Of a stretch of 64,000 nt of DNA, positions 38,830-47,250 are shown in pieces. The notes under the pieces were generated by a model. It saw only the letters and a program-made list of their open reading frames with translations. It was not told the origin of the DNA and made no database searches. Every line of letters begins with the position of its first letter. The first letter of the stretch is position 1. Source of the stretch: Allobosea sp. Root483D1. GTDB lineage: Bacteria; Pseudomonadota; Alphaproteobacteria; Rhizobiales; Beijerinckiaceae. The DNA is taken from positions 331,350-395,349 of the forward strand of contig NZ_LMJW01000018.1 of the NCBI RefSeq assembly GCF_001429505.1, read 5' to 3'. The position numbers and the translations under genes were made by a program.

Positions 38830-40032
38830 ATGACATCCGCGACAAACACGCTATCGACCGGTGCAACCGATGCGAGGCTGCCGTTAGGGGGCCTGCTGGC
38901 GCTCGCGATGGCGGCCTTCATCACGCTCCTGACCGAGATCCTGCCATCGGGACTGCTCCCGCAGATGGCGCAGAGCCTCGGAAAGTCCGAGGCGCTGATC
39001 GGCCAGCTCGTCACCGTCTATGCGATCGGCTCGCTCGTTTCCGCCATCCCGTTGACGATCGCCACGCAGAACTGGCGGCGGCGCACGCTGCTGCTGATCG
39101 CGATCGGCGGTTTCGCCGTCGTCAACACGGTGACAGCCATCTCCGACAGCTATGCCGTCACGCTGGTTGCTCGTTTCGTCGCCGGCATGAGCGCCGGCCT
39201 GCTCTGGGCGCTGGCGGCTGGCTATGCCGCGCGCATGGTGCCCGACTATCTGCAGGGTCGCGCGATCGCCATCGCCATGGTGGGAGCGCCGCTTGCCCTA
39301 TCGCTCGGCATTCCCACGGGAACCTTCCTCGGCACGCTTCTGGGCTGGCGCTGGACCTTCGGCGTGATGAGCGGGCTGACGGTGCTCCTCGTCTTCTGGG
39401 TGCTGGCCAAGGTCCCCGATTTCCCCGGCCAGAAGCGGGGTCAGGAATTCGGGCTGAAGACGGTGTTCATGCTGCCGGGCCTGCGGCCGGTCCTGTTCGT
39501 GGTCTTCGCCTATGTGCTCGCCCACAACACCCTCTACACCTATATCGCGCCTTTCCTCGAGCCGGCCGGCATCAAGGACCGGACCGATGTCGTGCTGCTG
39601 GTCTTTGGCATTGCGTCGCTGCTCGGCATCTGGATCACAGGCGTCCTGATCGATCGCTGGCTGCGCGAACTGGTTCTTGCGAGCGTCGCATTGTTCGGCT
39701 TTTCCGCCCTGGCGCTCGGCATCGCCGGAACGGTGCCGGGGGTGATCTATGGCGCGGTCGCCATCTGGGGGCTGGCATTTGGCGGGGCCGGGACGCTGTT
39801 CCAGACCGCATCGGCCAAGGCGGCTGGCAATGCGGCCGATGTCGCACAGTCGATGCTGGTCACGACCTGGAATCTCGCCATTGCAGGTGGCGGCATCGTC
39901 GGCGGATTGCTGCTGAGCGGACTTGGCGTTGCGCCTTTTCCGTGGGTGTTGATCGCGCTTCTGATCGCTACATTCGTGGTCGCATGGGCCGCGAAGAGCC
40001 ATGGCTTTCGAGCGGCTGCAGCCAGATTGTAA
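38830..40032 (+). CDS. MFS transporter (DHA1-type, sugar efflux/arabinose polymer group)
   Basis: A 400-residue inner-membrane protein with 12 hydrophobic segments. The pattern ITLLTEILPSGLLPQMAQSL near helix 1, the RFVAGMSAGLLWALAAGYAARM region and GIPTGTFLGTLLGWRWTFG are characteristic of the DHA1 drug/sugar efflux group (YdhP/AraJ-like). ATG 38830 starts the hydrophobic pattern; the upstream in-frame start at 38758 is unlikely. Probably regulated by the divergent LysR protein. Confidence 0.87.
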   Translation: MTSATNTLSTGATDARLPLGGLLALAMAAFITLLTEILPSGLLPQMAQSLGKSEALIGQLVTVYAIGSLVSAIPLTIATQNWRRRTLLLIAIGGFAVVNTVTAISDSYAVTLVARFVAGMSAGLLWALAAGYAARMVPDYLQGRAIAIAMVGAPLALSLGIPTGTFLGTLLGWRWTFGVMSGLTVLLVFWVLAKVPDFPGQKRGQEFGLKTVFMLPGLRPVLFVVFAYVLAHNTLYTYIAPFLEPAGIKDRTDVVLLVFGIASLLGIWITGVLIDRWLRELVLASVALFGFSALALGIAGTVPGVIYGAVAIWGLAFGGAGTLFQTASAKAAGNAADVAQSMLVTTWNLAIAGGGIVGGLLLSGLGVAPFPWVLIALLIATFVVAWAAKSHGFRAAAARL

Positions 40033-40039
40033 GGGGCAG

Positions 40040-40179
40040 GCGCGGGGAACCCTCTCCCGGACGGCAGGCCTTGTGGCCAGCGCCGTGAGAGCTCATCGCG
40101 CGGTCAAATTCAGGCCAACGTTTCCAGTCCGAACACCTCACCCCTACCCCTCTCCTTACAGGAGAGGGGTTCCCGCGCC
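40040..40179. repeat. Dispersed repeat family, inverted pair (copy B)
   Basis: Forward GCGCGGGGAACCCTCTCC (40040-40057) and inverted GGAGAGGGGTTCCCGCGC (40161-40178) flank about 100 bases without coding potential, and a second GGGGTGAGG-type element lies near 40139. Same family as copies A and C; the inverted pair could fold into a large hairpin between convergent genes. Confidence 0.75.
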
Positions 40180-40195
40180 CTTCCGGTGAGGTTCT

Positions 40196-40660
40196 TCACC
40201 CGCCGCAGCGCTGCGCCATCACGGCAAAACCCTTCTGCCCGCCGGCCAGCGGGAAGCTCTGCGTCTCGCCCTCGACGTGCAATGTCAGGCTTTGGCCTTT
40301 GCGAAGCACGGACTGGAGCGCGGGCGTCAGCGTCGTCGTTGCCTCGAAGTGGTTGCCCATCTCGTCGCTGACCAGCTTCATGCGCAGATCGGCCTGTCCA
40401 CCGCTCGACGATAGTTTGGCTGTCGTGACGGCGTTGTCCTTCATGCCTTCCTTGAAGAAGGGCACCCGCACGGTCAGGCTCTTGCTGGCGAAGTCGCAGG
40501 AGAAGAACAGGCGCTGGTCGTCCGTCTGCGGCATCTCATAGGCGACGACGATGCCCTCGCCATCCTGCCGGACGCCCCAGCTCAGGCCATCCTTGGCCAC
40601 AGCGGCGGCAGTCTGGAGCGCCAGAGCGGGCGCCAGCAGGAACATTGCCCTCGGGATCAT
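40196..40660 (-). CDS. Exported protein of unknown function
   Basis: A 154-residue protein with a signal peptide (MIPRAMFLLAPALALQTAAAVA) and a mature domain of mixed character: LSWGVRQDGEGIVVAYEMPQ, LFFSCDFASKSLTVRVPF, ADLRMKLV. Two cysteines (about residue 56 and near the C-terminus, AQRCGG) might pair in the periplasm. Likely a beta-rich fold. The longer frame to 40723 is less plausible since the signal peptide starts at 40660. No family recognised. Confidence 0.7.
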   Translation of the reverse strand: MIPRAMFLLAPALALQTAAAVAKDGLSWGVRQDGEGIVVAYEMPQTDDQRLFFSCDFASKSLTVRVPFFKEGMKDNAVTTAKLSSSGGQADLRMKLVSDEMGNHFEATTTLTPALQSVLRKGQSLTLHVEGETQSFPLAGGQKGFAVMAQRCGG

Positions 40661-40789
40661 CGTCGCTGTCCTCGTATCCATTGATCGCCGCGCTTTGCGC
40701 CGGACAGGCGGCAATTCGCGCATTGCACCGTCATTGCGGAAGGCTTCGTTTCGCGCGCAATGACGAAAAGAGTTGATCGGCCAAAAGCA

Positions 40790-40815
40790 AACAGGCCGCC
40801 CGAAGGCGGCCTGTC
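40790..40815 (-). terminator. Intrinsic terminator after Na/Pi cotransporter gene
   Basis: Perfect 10-bp stem ACAGGCCGCC / GGCGGCCTGT with CGAA loop; on the minus strand the stem is followed by TTTGCTTTT. Lies 25 bases beyond the stop of the minus-strand gene. Confidence 0.85.
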
Positions 40816-40839
40816 CGCAGTCTGGTGATATCGGATTGC

Positions 40840-42552
40840 TCAGGCCGGCACGGCGGCGGCGGCGCCGAAATCGCCGGCTTCACGGCTCTGCTTGCTGGTC
40901 TCCGACACCGGCACGACACGCGAGACCGAGCGGCGCTCTTCCTCGATGCGCTCGATCAGGAAGAAGGCGCGTTCGGCCGAGCCGAGCAGCGCCAGGATCG
41001 CGCCGCGCTCGACCCAGGGCAGCTCGGCGCCGAGGCGCAGGCAGCGCTCGCGGACGGCCGTCAGGGCGGCGATGCGCGGCTCGGCTTCGGCGGAGACGAT
41101 TGGCGCATCCTGCCCGGCCGGAACGATGGCGCGCATCGCCTCGGCGACCTGGTCGACGATGCTGTCGACGACTTGGCGACCGGGTTCACCGAAGGGCTGG
41201 CGCTCGATGCGGCGGGCGATCTGGTAGAGGGTCTCGCCGAGGCTGGCGGTGAAATCCTCTTCCTCGATCAGGCTCGCGACCAGGTCGGCGCGGGCATAGG
41301 GCATCTCCGGCGTGAACATGCCCGAGGTGTAGGCGCGGATGTCGCGGTTGAGGACGTCGATCGCGGCGTAGTGCTCGTCGCTCTTCTCCGGCGCATCGGG
41401 CTTGGCCCGGGCGATGTCGAGGAAGAGCTGCGAGGCCTGGAGATAGCGCCCGGTCTCCTGCTGGATGTTCGCGACGGCATGGGCGTGGTCGGTCGCCTTG
41501 GCGAGGAAGCGCGGCGTCGAGTAATCCTCGATGTCGTCCACCGACGAAGCGCCGACGCGGGAGAGAACCCGCTCGAACACGCCGACGAAGGGGAAGAGCA
41601 GGACGGTGTTGAAGATGTTGAAGAAGGTCGAGTAGAGGCCGATCGCGACGGGGACGAGCGGGAAGGTCTCCTTGCCGTCCTTGATGACTGGCACGCCCGG
41701 ATTGCCGCCGAACCACTGCATCGCCCAGGTCAGGATATCCATGGAGACGAAGAAGAGCGGGATGGTGATGGCGACGCCGATGATGTTGAAGGATATGTGG
41801 GCGTAAGCCGCGCGCTTGGCGTTCTTCGACAGGTTGAGCGAGGCCATCCAGGAGGTGATGGTGGTGCCGAGATCGGCGCCGAGCGAGAAGGCGACGGCGG
41901 TCTTCCAGTCGAGGATGCCGGCGGCGCCGAGGCCCATGACGATGCCGATCGTCGCCGAGGAGGAGTGGATCATCGCGGTGATGCCGGCGGCGATCAGCAC
42001 ACAGTAGATCAGGCTGAGATAGGTGTCGGCCTTGAGCGAGGAGATGACACCCATCACCTCCGGCATCGCCCGCAGCGGACGCAGGCCGCCGGTCATCAGG
42101 TTGAGGCCGTAGAAGATCAGCGCGAAGCCCATGCAGGCCAGCGCGATGTTCTTCACCTTGTCGGTCTTGGCGAAGATGTGCAGCAGCGCGAAGATGCCGG
42201 CGAGCAGCAGACCGAGCGGGCCGAGCGGCAGCGCGATCAGGCCGTTGCCGAGGGTGGTGCCGATATTGGCGCCCATGATCACGCTGATCGCGGGCCGCAG
42301 GCCGATCACACCGGCGTTGACGAGGCCGACCACCATCACCGTCATCGCTGTCGAGGACTGGATGATGCCGGTGATGAAGGTGCCGGCGAGGACGCCCTTG
42401 ACCGGCGTGCCGGCGATCTTGGCGAGCAGCGCCCGCATCTTGTTGACGGCGAGATTCTGGATGCCGTTGCTCATGAATTCGAGGCCGAGCATGAAGATGC
42501 CCAGGCCACCGATCACAGGCACGATCACCTGCGTGAAAATATCGACTTGCAT
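40840..42552 (-). CDS. Na/Pi cotransporter family protein with PhoU-like C-terminal domain
   Basis: A 570-residue membrane protein. N-terminal half has two Na/Pi-cotransporter repeats (glycine-rich QSSTAMTVMVVGLVNAG and HSSSATIGIVMGLGAAG, about residues 62-78 and 196-212) that form the sodium-coupled phosphate path; from about residue 340 a soluble helical PhoU-like domain follows (HAVANIQQETGRYLQASQLFLDIA; MPYARADLVASLIEEEDF). Proteins of this NptA type take up or export phosphate. ATG 42552 begins the first helix; the frame further upstream to 42672 is non-conserved. It has its own leader (42553-42790, no other feature seen) and terminator. Confidence 0.9.
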   Translation of the reverse strand: MQVDIFTQVIVPVIGGLGIFMLGLEFMSNGIQNLAVNKMRALLAKIAGTPVKGVLAGTFITGIIQSSTAMTVMVVGLVNAGVIGLRPAISVIMGANIGTTLGNGLIALPLGPLGLLLAGIFALLHIFAKTDKVKNIALACMGFALIFYGLNLMTGGLRPLRAMPEVMGVISSLKADTYLSLIYCVLIAAGITAMIHSSSATIGIVMGLGAAGILDWKTAVAFSLGADLGTTITSWMASLNLSKNAKRAAYAHISFNIIGVAITIPLFFVSMDILTWAMQWFGGNPGVPVIKDGKETFPLVPVAIGLYSTFFNIFNTVLLFPFVGVFERVLSRVGASSVDDIEDYSTPRFLAKATDHAHAVANIQQETGRYLQASQLFLDIARAKPDAPEKSDEHYAAIDVLNRDIRAYTSGMFTPEMPYARADLVASLIEEEDFTASLGETLYQIARRIERQPFGEPGRQVVDSIVDQVAEAMRAIVPAGQDAPIVSAEAEPRIAALTAVRERCLRLGAELPWVERGAILALLGSAERAFFLIERIEEERRSVSRVVPVSETSKQSREAGDFGAAAAVPA

Positions 42553-42790
42553 GCTCTCGACTCCGACAAGGGGTGCGCGGTCGCCTCTGCGGCCGGGTCG
42601 AGGCGTCACGGCGAGCGACAGCACGCGCGCCCGCAAACAGGCCCGCGTGCTCGTCCGTGCCGGTTTCCCCACCTGGCTAACGGACTCCTAGGCAGGTCGT
42701 GCGACAGCCCGGTGACTATGCGTCATGATGCTGGCGAGCCGCTGACCGGCCGCCGGCATCGATGTCTGCCGACGGCTGCTTTTGGGTATT

Positions 42791-43180
42791 TCAGGCGGCT
42801 TGCGCCTCCAGATCGAAGTGGAAGACCTTGGCGATCAGCCGCCAGCGCCCGTCGAGCCTGATGAAGCTCAGGAGATCGGTGAAGCGCTTCGGCCCGATCG
42901 CGCATTCGGCGCGGGCGAAGGCAGTCACCGGCCCGGCGAACTCGATCGAGAGGATGCGGTCGCTGCGGGGCTCATCGCGGCTGGCCGGGGAGGGGCGCTT
43001 GGCCACCATGGGCAGGTACGCGTCCATGGTCATATGGGTCAGGCTGCCCTCCGTGCCGCAGGCGTAGATCGCCTGCGGGTGGAAGAGCTGTCCGAGCTTT
43101 TCGGTGTCGCTGTGGTAGAGGCCGTCGAAATAGAGGCCCAGGGCTGCGACGATTTCGGAAAAGCGCGGATCGGTGCTCAC
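42791..43180 (-). CDS. Nuclear transport factor 2-like (SnoaL/lumazine-binding-like) protein
   Basis: A 129-residue single-domain protein of the NTF2 fold (about 5-128): IVAALGLYFDGLYHSDTEKLGQLFHPQAI, SDRILSIEFAGPVTAFARAECAI, FTDLLSFIRLDGRWRLIAKVFHF. Such proteins often bind small hydrophobic ligands; the pattern with FHPQA and LIAKVFH is like the putative lumazine-binding family. It overlaps the GST gene by four bases and is therefore co-translated with it; both are probably controlled by the divergent HxlR protein. Confidence 0.8.
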   Translation of the reverse strand: MSTDPRFSEIVAALGLYFDGLYHSDTEKLGQLFHPQAIYACGTEGSLTHMTMDAYLPMVAKRPSPASRDEPRSDRILSIEFAGPVTAFARAECAIGPKRFTDLLSFIRLDGRWRLIAKVFHFDLEAQAA

Positions 43181-43788
43181 TGGATCAGGCCTTCGGCCTT
43201 CATCGCGTCCTGCACCGTGACGCGGGCGGCGACGCGGGCCATCAAGGCCTGCACTTTCGGCCAGCGCTCGAGCGGGAAGCCGACATGGCCGCCCCAGTTC
43301 GCCACCGTGAAGAGATAGCCGTCGGCGACGCTGAAGCGCTCGCCCAACAGATAGGAGCGGCCATCGGCGAGCTTTGCCTCGACATCGTCGAAGCGGCGCG
43401 TGAGCTTGCCCTTGGCCACCTCCTTGTTCTCATCGCTATCGGCGACATTGAACAGGGGGCCGAAGCCCTTGTGCAGCTCGGACGCGACGAAGTTGAGCTC
43501 TTCCTGCAGGCGGGCGCGAGCGAGCGTTGCCGGCTTGGGAGCGAGTTCGGATTCCGGCTTGAGATCGGCGATATACTGGACGATCGCTGCACCTTCGGTC
43601 AGCACCGAGCCGTCGTCGAGCTGCAAGGCAGGCACGTAGCCGCGCGGGTTGACCGCGTAGAAATTGGCGCCGCTCTCGGTCTTCTTGGTCTTGGTGTCGA
43701 CCTTTTCCAGCGTAAAGGGCAGCCCGGCTTCGCGCAGCGCGATATGGGGCGAGAGTGAGCAGGCGCCTGGGGAGTAGTAGAGTTTCAT
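43177..43788 (-). CDS. Glutathione S-transferase, beta-class type
   Basis: A 203-residue cytosolic GST. N-terminal thioredoxin fold MKLYYSPGACSLSPHIALREAGLPF contains catalytic C10, the beta-class hallmark; NPRGYVPALQLDDGSVLTEGAAI (cis-Pro and glutathione binding, about 48-70) follows; the helical C-terminal half has the family SVADGYLFTVANW. It detoxifies electrophiles by conjugation. Divergent from an HxlR regulator which likely responds to electrophiles. Confidence 0.92.
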   Translation of the reverse strand: MKLYYSPGACSLSPHIALREAGLPFTLEKVDTKTKKTESGANFYAVNPRGYVPALQLDDGSVLTEGAAIVQYIADLKPESELAPKPATLARARLQEELNFVASELHKGFGPLFNVADSDENKEVAKGKLTRRFDDVEAKLADGRSYLLGERFSVADGYLFTVANWGGHVGFPLERWPKVQALMARVAARVTVQDAMKAEGLIQ

Positions 43789-43853
43789 GGTGATCCGTCT
43801 CCATGTTGGCGGGCGGGTCAGGGGTAGGAGACGAGATAACTTTTGTATACCCG

Positions 43854-43896
43854 GTAACTTGTGGTTACTGAATTTTGCGGTACCCTGGCGGTAACC
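43854..43896. promoter_or_regulatory. Candidate HxlR operator between GST and HxlR genes
   Basis: GTAAC-TTGTG-GTTAC inverted repeat (43854-43868) followed by GCGGTACC and CGGTAACC units (43879-43895), in the 122-base divergent space. Repeated GGTA/TACC words are common at HxlR sites. Confidence 0.5.
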
Positions 43897-43910
43897 GGAG
43901 AATTCACCTC

Positions 43911-44276
43911 ATGGCTTTGAAGATACGGAAGAATCGGGCAAAGACGCCGCCGCCGACCTGCGCGGTGGGCACCTGCATGCAGGTGCTCGGCAAGGCCTGG
44001 ACGCCGAATGTGATCTGGTATCTGAGCGCCGGGCCGCGTCGCTTCGGTGAACTCCGCCACGACATGCCGCTGATCTCCGCCAAGATGCTGAGCGAGCGGT
44101 TGCGCGACCTGGAGACCAAGGGAGTCGTCGAACGGCGTGTCATGCCGAGTTCGCCGCCCTCGACCGAGTACGGGCTGACCGAACTCGGTCTCGAGCTGAT
44201 GCCTGCGATCGAGGCGATCGTCGCGGTCGGCAGGCGCCTGAAGGAGCGTATGGGGCAGGCGGCGGAGGCTGCCTGA
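43911..44276 (+). CDS. HxlR family transcriptional regulator
   Basis: A 121-residue winged-helix regulator of the HxlR (MarR-related) group. Core: TCMQVLGKAWTPNVIWYLSAGPRRFGELRH (about 20-50), SAKMLSERLRDLETKGVVERRV (about 56-78), YGLTELGLELMPAIEA (about 86-101). The two N-terminal cysteines (TCAVGTC, positions about 17 and 22) may serve as redox sensors, as in some HxlR proteins sensing aldehydes or quinones. ATG 43911 directly after AATTCACCTC; an upstream in-frame start at 43875 is possible. Divergent to the GST/NTF2 operon and likely its regulator. Confidence 0.9.
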   Translation: MALKIRKNRAKTPPPTCAVGTCMQVLGKAWTPNVIWYLSAGPRRFGELRHDMPLISAKMLSERLRDLETKGVVERRVMPSSPPSTEYGLTELGLELMPAIEAIVAVGRRLKERMGQAAEAA

Positions 44277-44332
44277 GAGTATTCTGCGTAATCCCGGACG
44301 CGAAACCGCCTCGCACTTTCGCTGGAATGGTT

Positions 44333-44803
44333 TCAGCCCTTCGCCGCTGCTTCCAGTCCGGCGATGTCGAGCTTGACCATCTTCAGCATCGCCTCGGCGA
44401 CGCGCTTGGCCTTGGCGCGATCGGGGTCTCGGACCAGCTCGCCCAGGCGCTTGGGCGTGATCTGCCAGCACAGGCCCCAGCGATCCCTGAGCCAGCCGCA
44501 TTGCTCGAACTTGCCGCCTTCGCCGAGCGCCTCCCAGAGCCGGTCGATCTCGGCCTGCGTCTCGCACTCTACGACGATCGAGAAGGTGTGGTTGAAGGCG
44601 TCGGAGCGCCCGGCCTCGAAGGCCTGGTAGCGTTGGCCGCCGATGGTGAAGGAGGCGATCTTGACGCTGCCGGCCGGTCCGCTCGGCGATTCCGCCGGCA
44701 GGGCACTGGTCCATTCCAGCGCGGAATTTGGGATCAGCGAGGTGTAGAGGCTGATCGCCGCCTCCATGTCTTTGTCGAACCAGAGATTCTGGGTGACCTT
44801 CAT
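44333..44803 (-). CDS. VOC/PhnB-like superfamily protein
   Basis: A 156-residue protein of the vicinal oxygen chelate (glyoxalase/PhnB-like) fold, the group often annotated 3-demethylubiquinone-9 3-methyltransferase-like. Pattern: MKVTQNLWFDKDMEAAISLYTSLIPN at the start, SFTIGGQRYQAFEAG in the middle, and CGWLRDRWGLCWQITP near 100-115. No metal-binding His pair is obvious, so this may be a non-metal member. ATG 44803 has GAGGAG seven bases upstream, better than 44809. Convergent with HxlR. Confidence 0.82.
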   Translation of the reverse strand: MKVTQNLWFDKDMEAAISLYTSLIPNSALEWTSALPAESPSGPAGSVKIASFTIGGQRYQAFEAGRSDAFNHTFSIVVECETQAEIDRLWEALGEGGKFEQCGWLRDRWGLCWQITPKRLGELVRDPDRAKAKRVAEAMLKMVKLDIAGLEAAAKG

Positions 44804-44971
44804 CGCCATGCTCCTCGCTGCTCGCTCAGGCCGCGGATCGGCCTGTCGTCTCAAGGACGAAGCAGAGGCGAAGGTTCCGACAGGGGTGGGGCGATTTTTT
44901 GGAGGAGCTGCGATACGTAAGGTTGAAGGCGTCTCGACCCGCTTGCCTCATCTCGCGGGCCCCATGTGTGG

Positions 44972-44999
44972 AGCGGCCCCGCTTCACAGCGAGGCCGCT
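44972..44999. terminator. Bidirectional hairpin after Gly-rich gene
   Basis: AGCGGCCCCGCT / AGCGAGGCCGCT (one mismatch), loop TCAC, directly 3' of the minus-strand Gly-rich gene stop. Followed on the plus strand by TTTGTCTC; on the minus strand no T tract. A likely end point for the minus-strand gene. Confidence 0.5.
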
Positions 45000-45004
45000 T
45001 TGTC

Positions 45005-45358
45005 TCACCAGCGATCGTAGCGGGGGCGACCATAGCCGTCGCCATATCCGCGCCGGTAACCGTAACCGCCCCCGTAGCCGCCGCCATAACCACGTCCGTA
45101 GCCGCCGCCGTAACCACCACCGTAGCCGCGTCCATATCCGCCACCGCCACCACGACCGTAACGCTGGCGATCGAGGTTGTTCTGGATGATCTGCATCCGG
45201 CGCAGCTTGGCGTCGCTGGCGGTGAATTCTGTCGGCAGCTTGTCGAGTTGCTGGGCGATAGCGGGCGCGAGCGCGCCGTGCTCGGGTGCCGCGGGCGCGG
45301 CACTGACCGCCGTGACGGAGCCCACGAACAGGGCTGCCGCGATCAGTAGATGTCGCAT
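45005..45358 (-). CDS. Exported Gly/Tyr/Arg-rich repeat protein
   Basis: A 117-residue protein: signal peptide (MRHLLIAAALFVGSVTAVSA), a helical-like middle (about 24-66, PAIAQQLDKLPTEF, KLRRMQIIQNNL) and a C-terminal tail of about 45 residues built from short GGGYGRGY units. Possibly a surface or RNA-binding-like low-complexity protein, but function is unknown. Repeats are also visible at DNA level (45030-45160), which makes copy-number change by slippage likely. AGGAGA lies seven bases before ATG 45358. Confidence 0.75.
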   Translation of the reverse strand: MRHLLIAAALFVGSVTAVSAAPAAPEHGALAPAIAQQLDKLPTEFTASDAKLRRMQIIQNNLDRQRYGRGGGGGYGRGYGGGYGGGYGRGYGGGYGGGYGYRRGYGDGYGRPRYDRW

Positions 45359-45648
45359 GAGGTGTCTCCTGGTTCTTGCTGAGGCGATCATCGCTGTTGC
45401 AACTGCAACGCCACCTGAACGGAATTGTTCGCTTATGTTCAGCGAACGCGGGTGCTGGACGGCCGGGTCCGAGCGAATGGCTGTCAGCGAGCGCCCGCCG
45501 GCGAGAGGGTTGCCTCAGGAAGGTTACCGGAAGGTTGCAGGCCAGCCACGGGTTTGGGTCAGCGTGCCGTGCGGCTCAGCATGGCCTGTGGTGATGGCTG
45601 GTGTCGATGCCCGTAGTGGGCCGAAAACAGACGTTCTCTCTCAACATC
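45359..45648. other. Intergenic stretch, no gene seen
   Basis: 290 bases between the Gly-rich and GFA genes, 5' to the former. Contains a short inverted motif TTCGC...GCGAA near 45428-45446, but nothing that can be named with confidence. Confidence 0.4.
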
Positions 45649-46044
45649 TCAGTCGCGCGGTGGAACGGTGCCGTATTGCGGCAGGCCGTCTGCGATCTCG
45701 TAGTAGTCTCCCTTGTCGGCGACGTAGATATGCAAATTTGCAGTGGTCTCTGTCGGTCTGTCGAAAGCACCCATTGCCACGGCAATCCAATCTCGATCCG
45801 ACCGATCCCAGAATAGAGACGATCCGCATGTCGAGCAGAAGCCGCGTCGGACGTTCTCCGACGATTGAAACCACGTCAGCGTCTCCTCGCCGCCGATCGT
45901 CAAGGCAGTCCTAGGAACGTCAGTGGACGCGAAGTGGTGGCCCGACTGCTTGCGGCACATACGACAATGGCAGAAGTTAGGATTTGGCAGACTGTCGGCC
46001 ACTGTTAAGGTGATCGCACCGCAAAGGCATGAGCCGCTGTGCAT
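45649..46044 (-). CDS. GFA family zinc-binding protein (glutathione-dependent formaldehyde-activating enzyme/CENP-V type)
   Basis: A 131-residue protein with the GFA zinc fold. Cysteine clusters: SGSCLCGAI (N-terminal), FCHCRMCRK (about 26-34) and GFCSTCGSSLFWD (about 69-81), giving the two zinc sites. Proposed role in glutathione-linked aldehyde chemistry. The frame opens further upstream to 46107; MHSGSCLCGAITL at 46044 is the usual start. No operon partner. Lower local GC than neighbours; it begins the AT-richer stretch that ends near 47.2 kb. Confidence 0.87.
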   Translation of the reverse strand: MHSGSCLCGAITLTVADSLPNPNFCHCRMCRKQSGHHFASTDVPRTALTIGGEETLTWFQSSENVRRGFCSTCGSSLFWDRSDRDWIAVAMGAFDRPTETTANLHIYVADKGDYYEIADGLPQYGTVPPRD

Positions 46045-46340
46045 CCTCGATTTACTCCCGCAGGCGTCTAGCCGGGAAGCATGGCATTGGGGTCGCGACG
46101 TGGGCAAGAGCGCCCGCTATGGGCGGAAGCCGACATCAAACCCGTCGCAAAAATCGGTCGCGCACCCCGCGCTCAGCAACAGGCCTTTGTGACCGAAATG
46201 CCTTCGGTTTTTCCAATCAGGACGGTTTGGTGGGAACCAAGGGGCTCACGAGATTCTCACAATGAGTTTCGATTTGCGCGCAACCTCGAGGGGGTGAAAT
46301 GTCCCCATACTGCAGCGCAACATCCCGGATGGCATTCTCG
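46045..46340. other. Intergenic stretch, no gene seen
   Basis: 296 bases between the GFA gene and the HEXXH gene. Moderately low in GC. No tRNA, riboswitch, coding or repeat pattern could be supported by inspection; it may contain decayed sequence. Confidence 0.4.
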
Positions 46341-47072
46341 TTACTTGGTGCCGATGGCGCTTTCGAATGTTTCCCCCTGCCTGATGCGCTCAAGGTGAGC
46401 ATAGGTAGACAGGTACCCCACCCGTTTGGCCCATAAAGTGACTTCGTTTTTTGCGAACGCGTAGTTGGCAGTCAATAATTCCGAGTCGGAAGCAAAAAAA
46501 GATCGAGCAGACCGGAGTTCTCTGACAGGCTTGCTATCCACAATTACTCCCGCTTGAATGTCATATTCCGGCCTAAAATCAACCTGCATGGCAAGCCCTT
46601 CATCAAACCAGGTCGGAAGTTCGATGAATTTAGCCCAAAATCCGATGCGATCCGCGGTTTCGGCATGCATCAATTCATGAGAGATGACGTCTACGTTTTG
46701 GCCTTTAGGGCCGATCAGAACGCAAGTTCTTGAACCAATGAATTGCGTACTGCCATACTCGTTAAGCCGAAACGGCCCAAATCGAGTCGAATCATCAAAG
46801 AACAGGACAATCGGTTTCGATCGAGGTTCTCCAAAAACATCTCGAATCCTGCCCTTTGCGTCCAACAAAAGGTGCTGAATCACGCGGGCTTGATCTGGCT
46901 CTAGGGTGCTTGATGCGACCAAGGTTCCGTCATTCAAGTGTATCGAAGGTATGGCGTCCGATACAGCGCACACCGCAACAGCGGGGTTTGCCGCAGCGTA
47001 TCCCACCGCGCCAAACCCGGAAACGGCTACCAGAGCTGCCAGAATCCGTGAAATCCTAAAGCGCAGGACCAT
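46341..47072 (-). CDS. Membrane-anchored metallopeptidase-like protein (HEXXH, gluzincin type)
   Basis: A 243-residue protein with an N-terminal membrane helix or signal anchor (about 7-27) and a zinc peptidase motif H132-ELM-H136 plus downstream Glu in WFDEGLA (E158), the gluzincin arrangement of peptidase MA-like families. The rest shows no close family. ATG 47072 is preferred but its upstream GGGAG sits too close; other starts are possible, including an upstream extension to 47234. Codon use and GC content are lower than in neighbouring genes, suggesting acquisition by transfer. Substrate unknown. Confidence 0.65.
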   Translation of the reverse strand: MVLRFRISRILAALVAVSGFGAVGYAAANPAVAVCAVSDAIPSIHLNDGTLVASSTLEPDQARVIQHLLLDAKGRIRDVFGEPRSKPIVLFFDDSTRFGPFRLNEYGSTQFIGSRTCVLIGPKGQNVDVISHELMHAETADRIGFWAKFIELPTWFDEGLAMQVDFRPEYDIQAGVIVDSKPVRELRSARSFFASDSELLTANYAFAKNEVTLWAKRVGYLSTYAHLERIRQGETFESAIGTK

Positions 47073-47250
47073 CTCCCAATGTGTGAAATCAGAGCCGATC
47101 TCATCTGCTGAGGTAGACCATGCCGCGAAAATCCTGATCAAGGCGACAGAAAATAACCGGACTTTTGCGGCGCCATCGAATGGGTTTTCGCGACGATGGC
47201 AATGTCTGCGCCGGGGCTGAAGCAGGCGCTCCAACCCATCGAGTCCCTAT

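Noticed and set aside
45030..45160. Short tandem repeats looking like a CRISPR array
   Set aside because: Units are short, contiguous and in frame, coding for Gly/Tyr/Arg; there are no spacers and no cas genes.
45421..45450. GTTC...GTTC pair resembling an alphaproteobacterial LexA box
   Set aside because: The spacer is six, not seven, bases and no SOS-type gene is adjacent.
46108..46330. Possible decayed gene in the AT-richer stretch
   Set aside because: Short open frames only, no conserved motif, no start or ribosome site.
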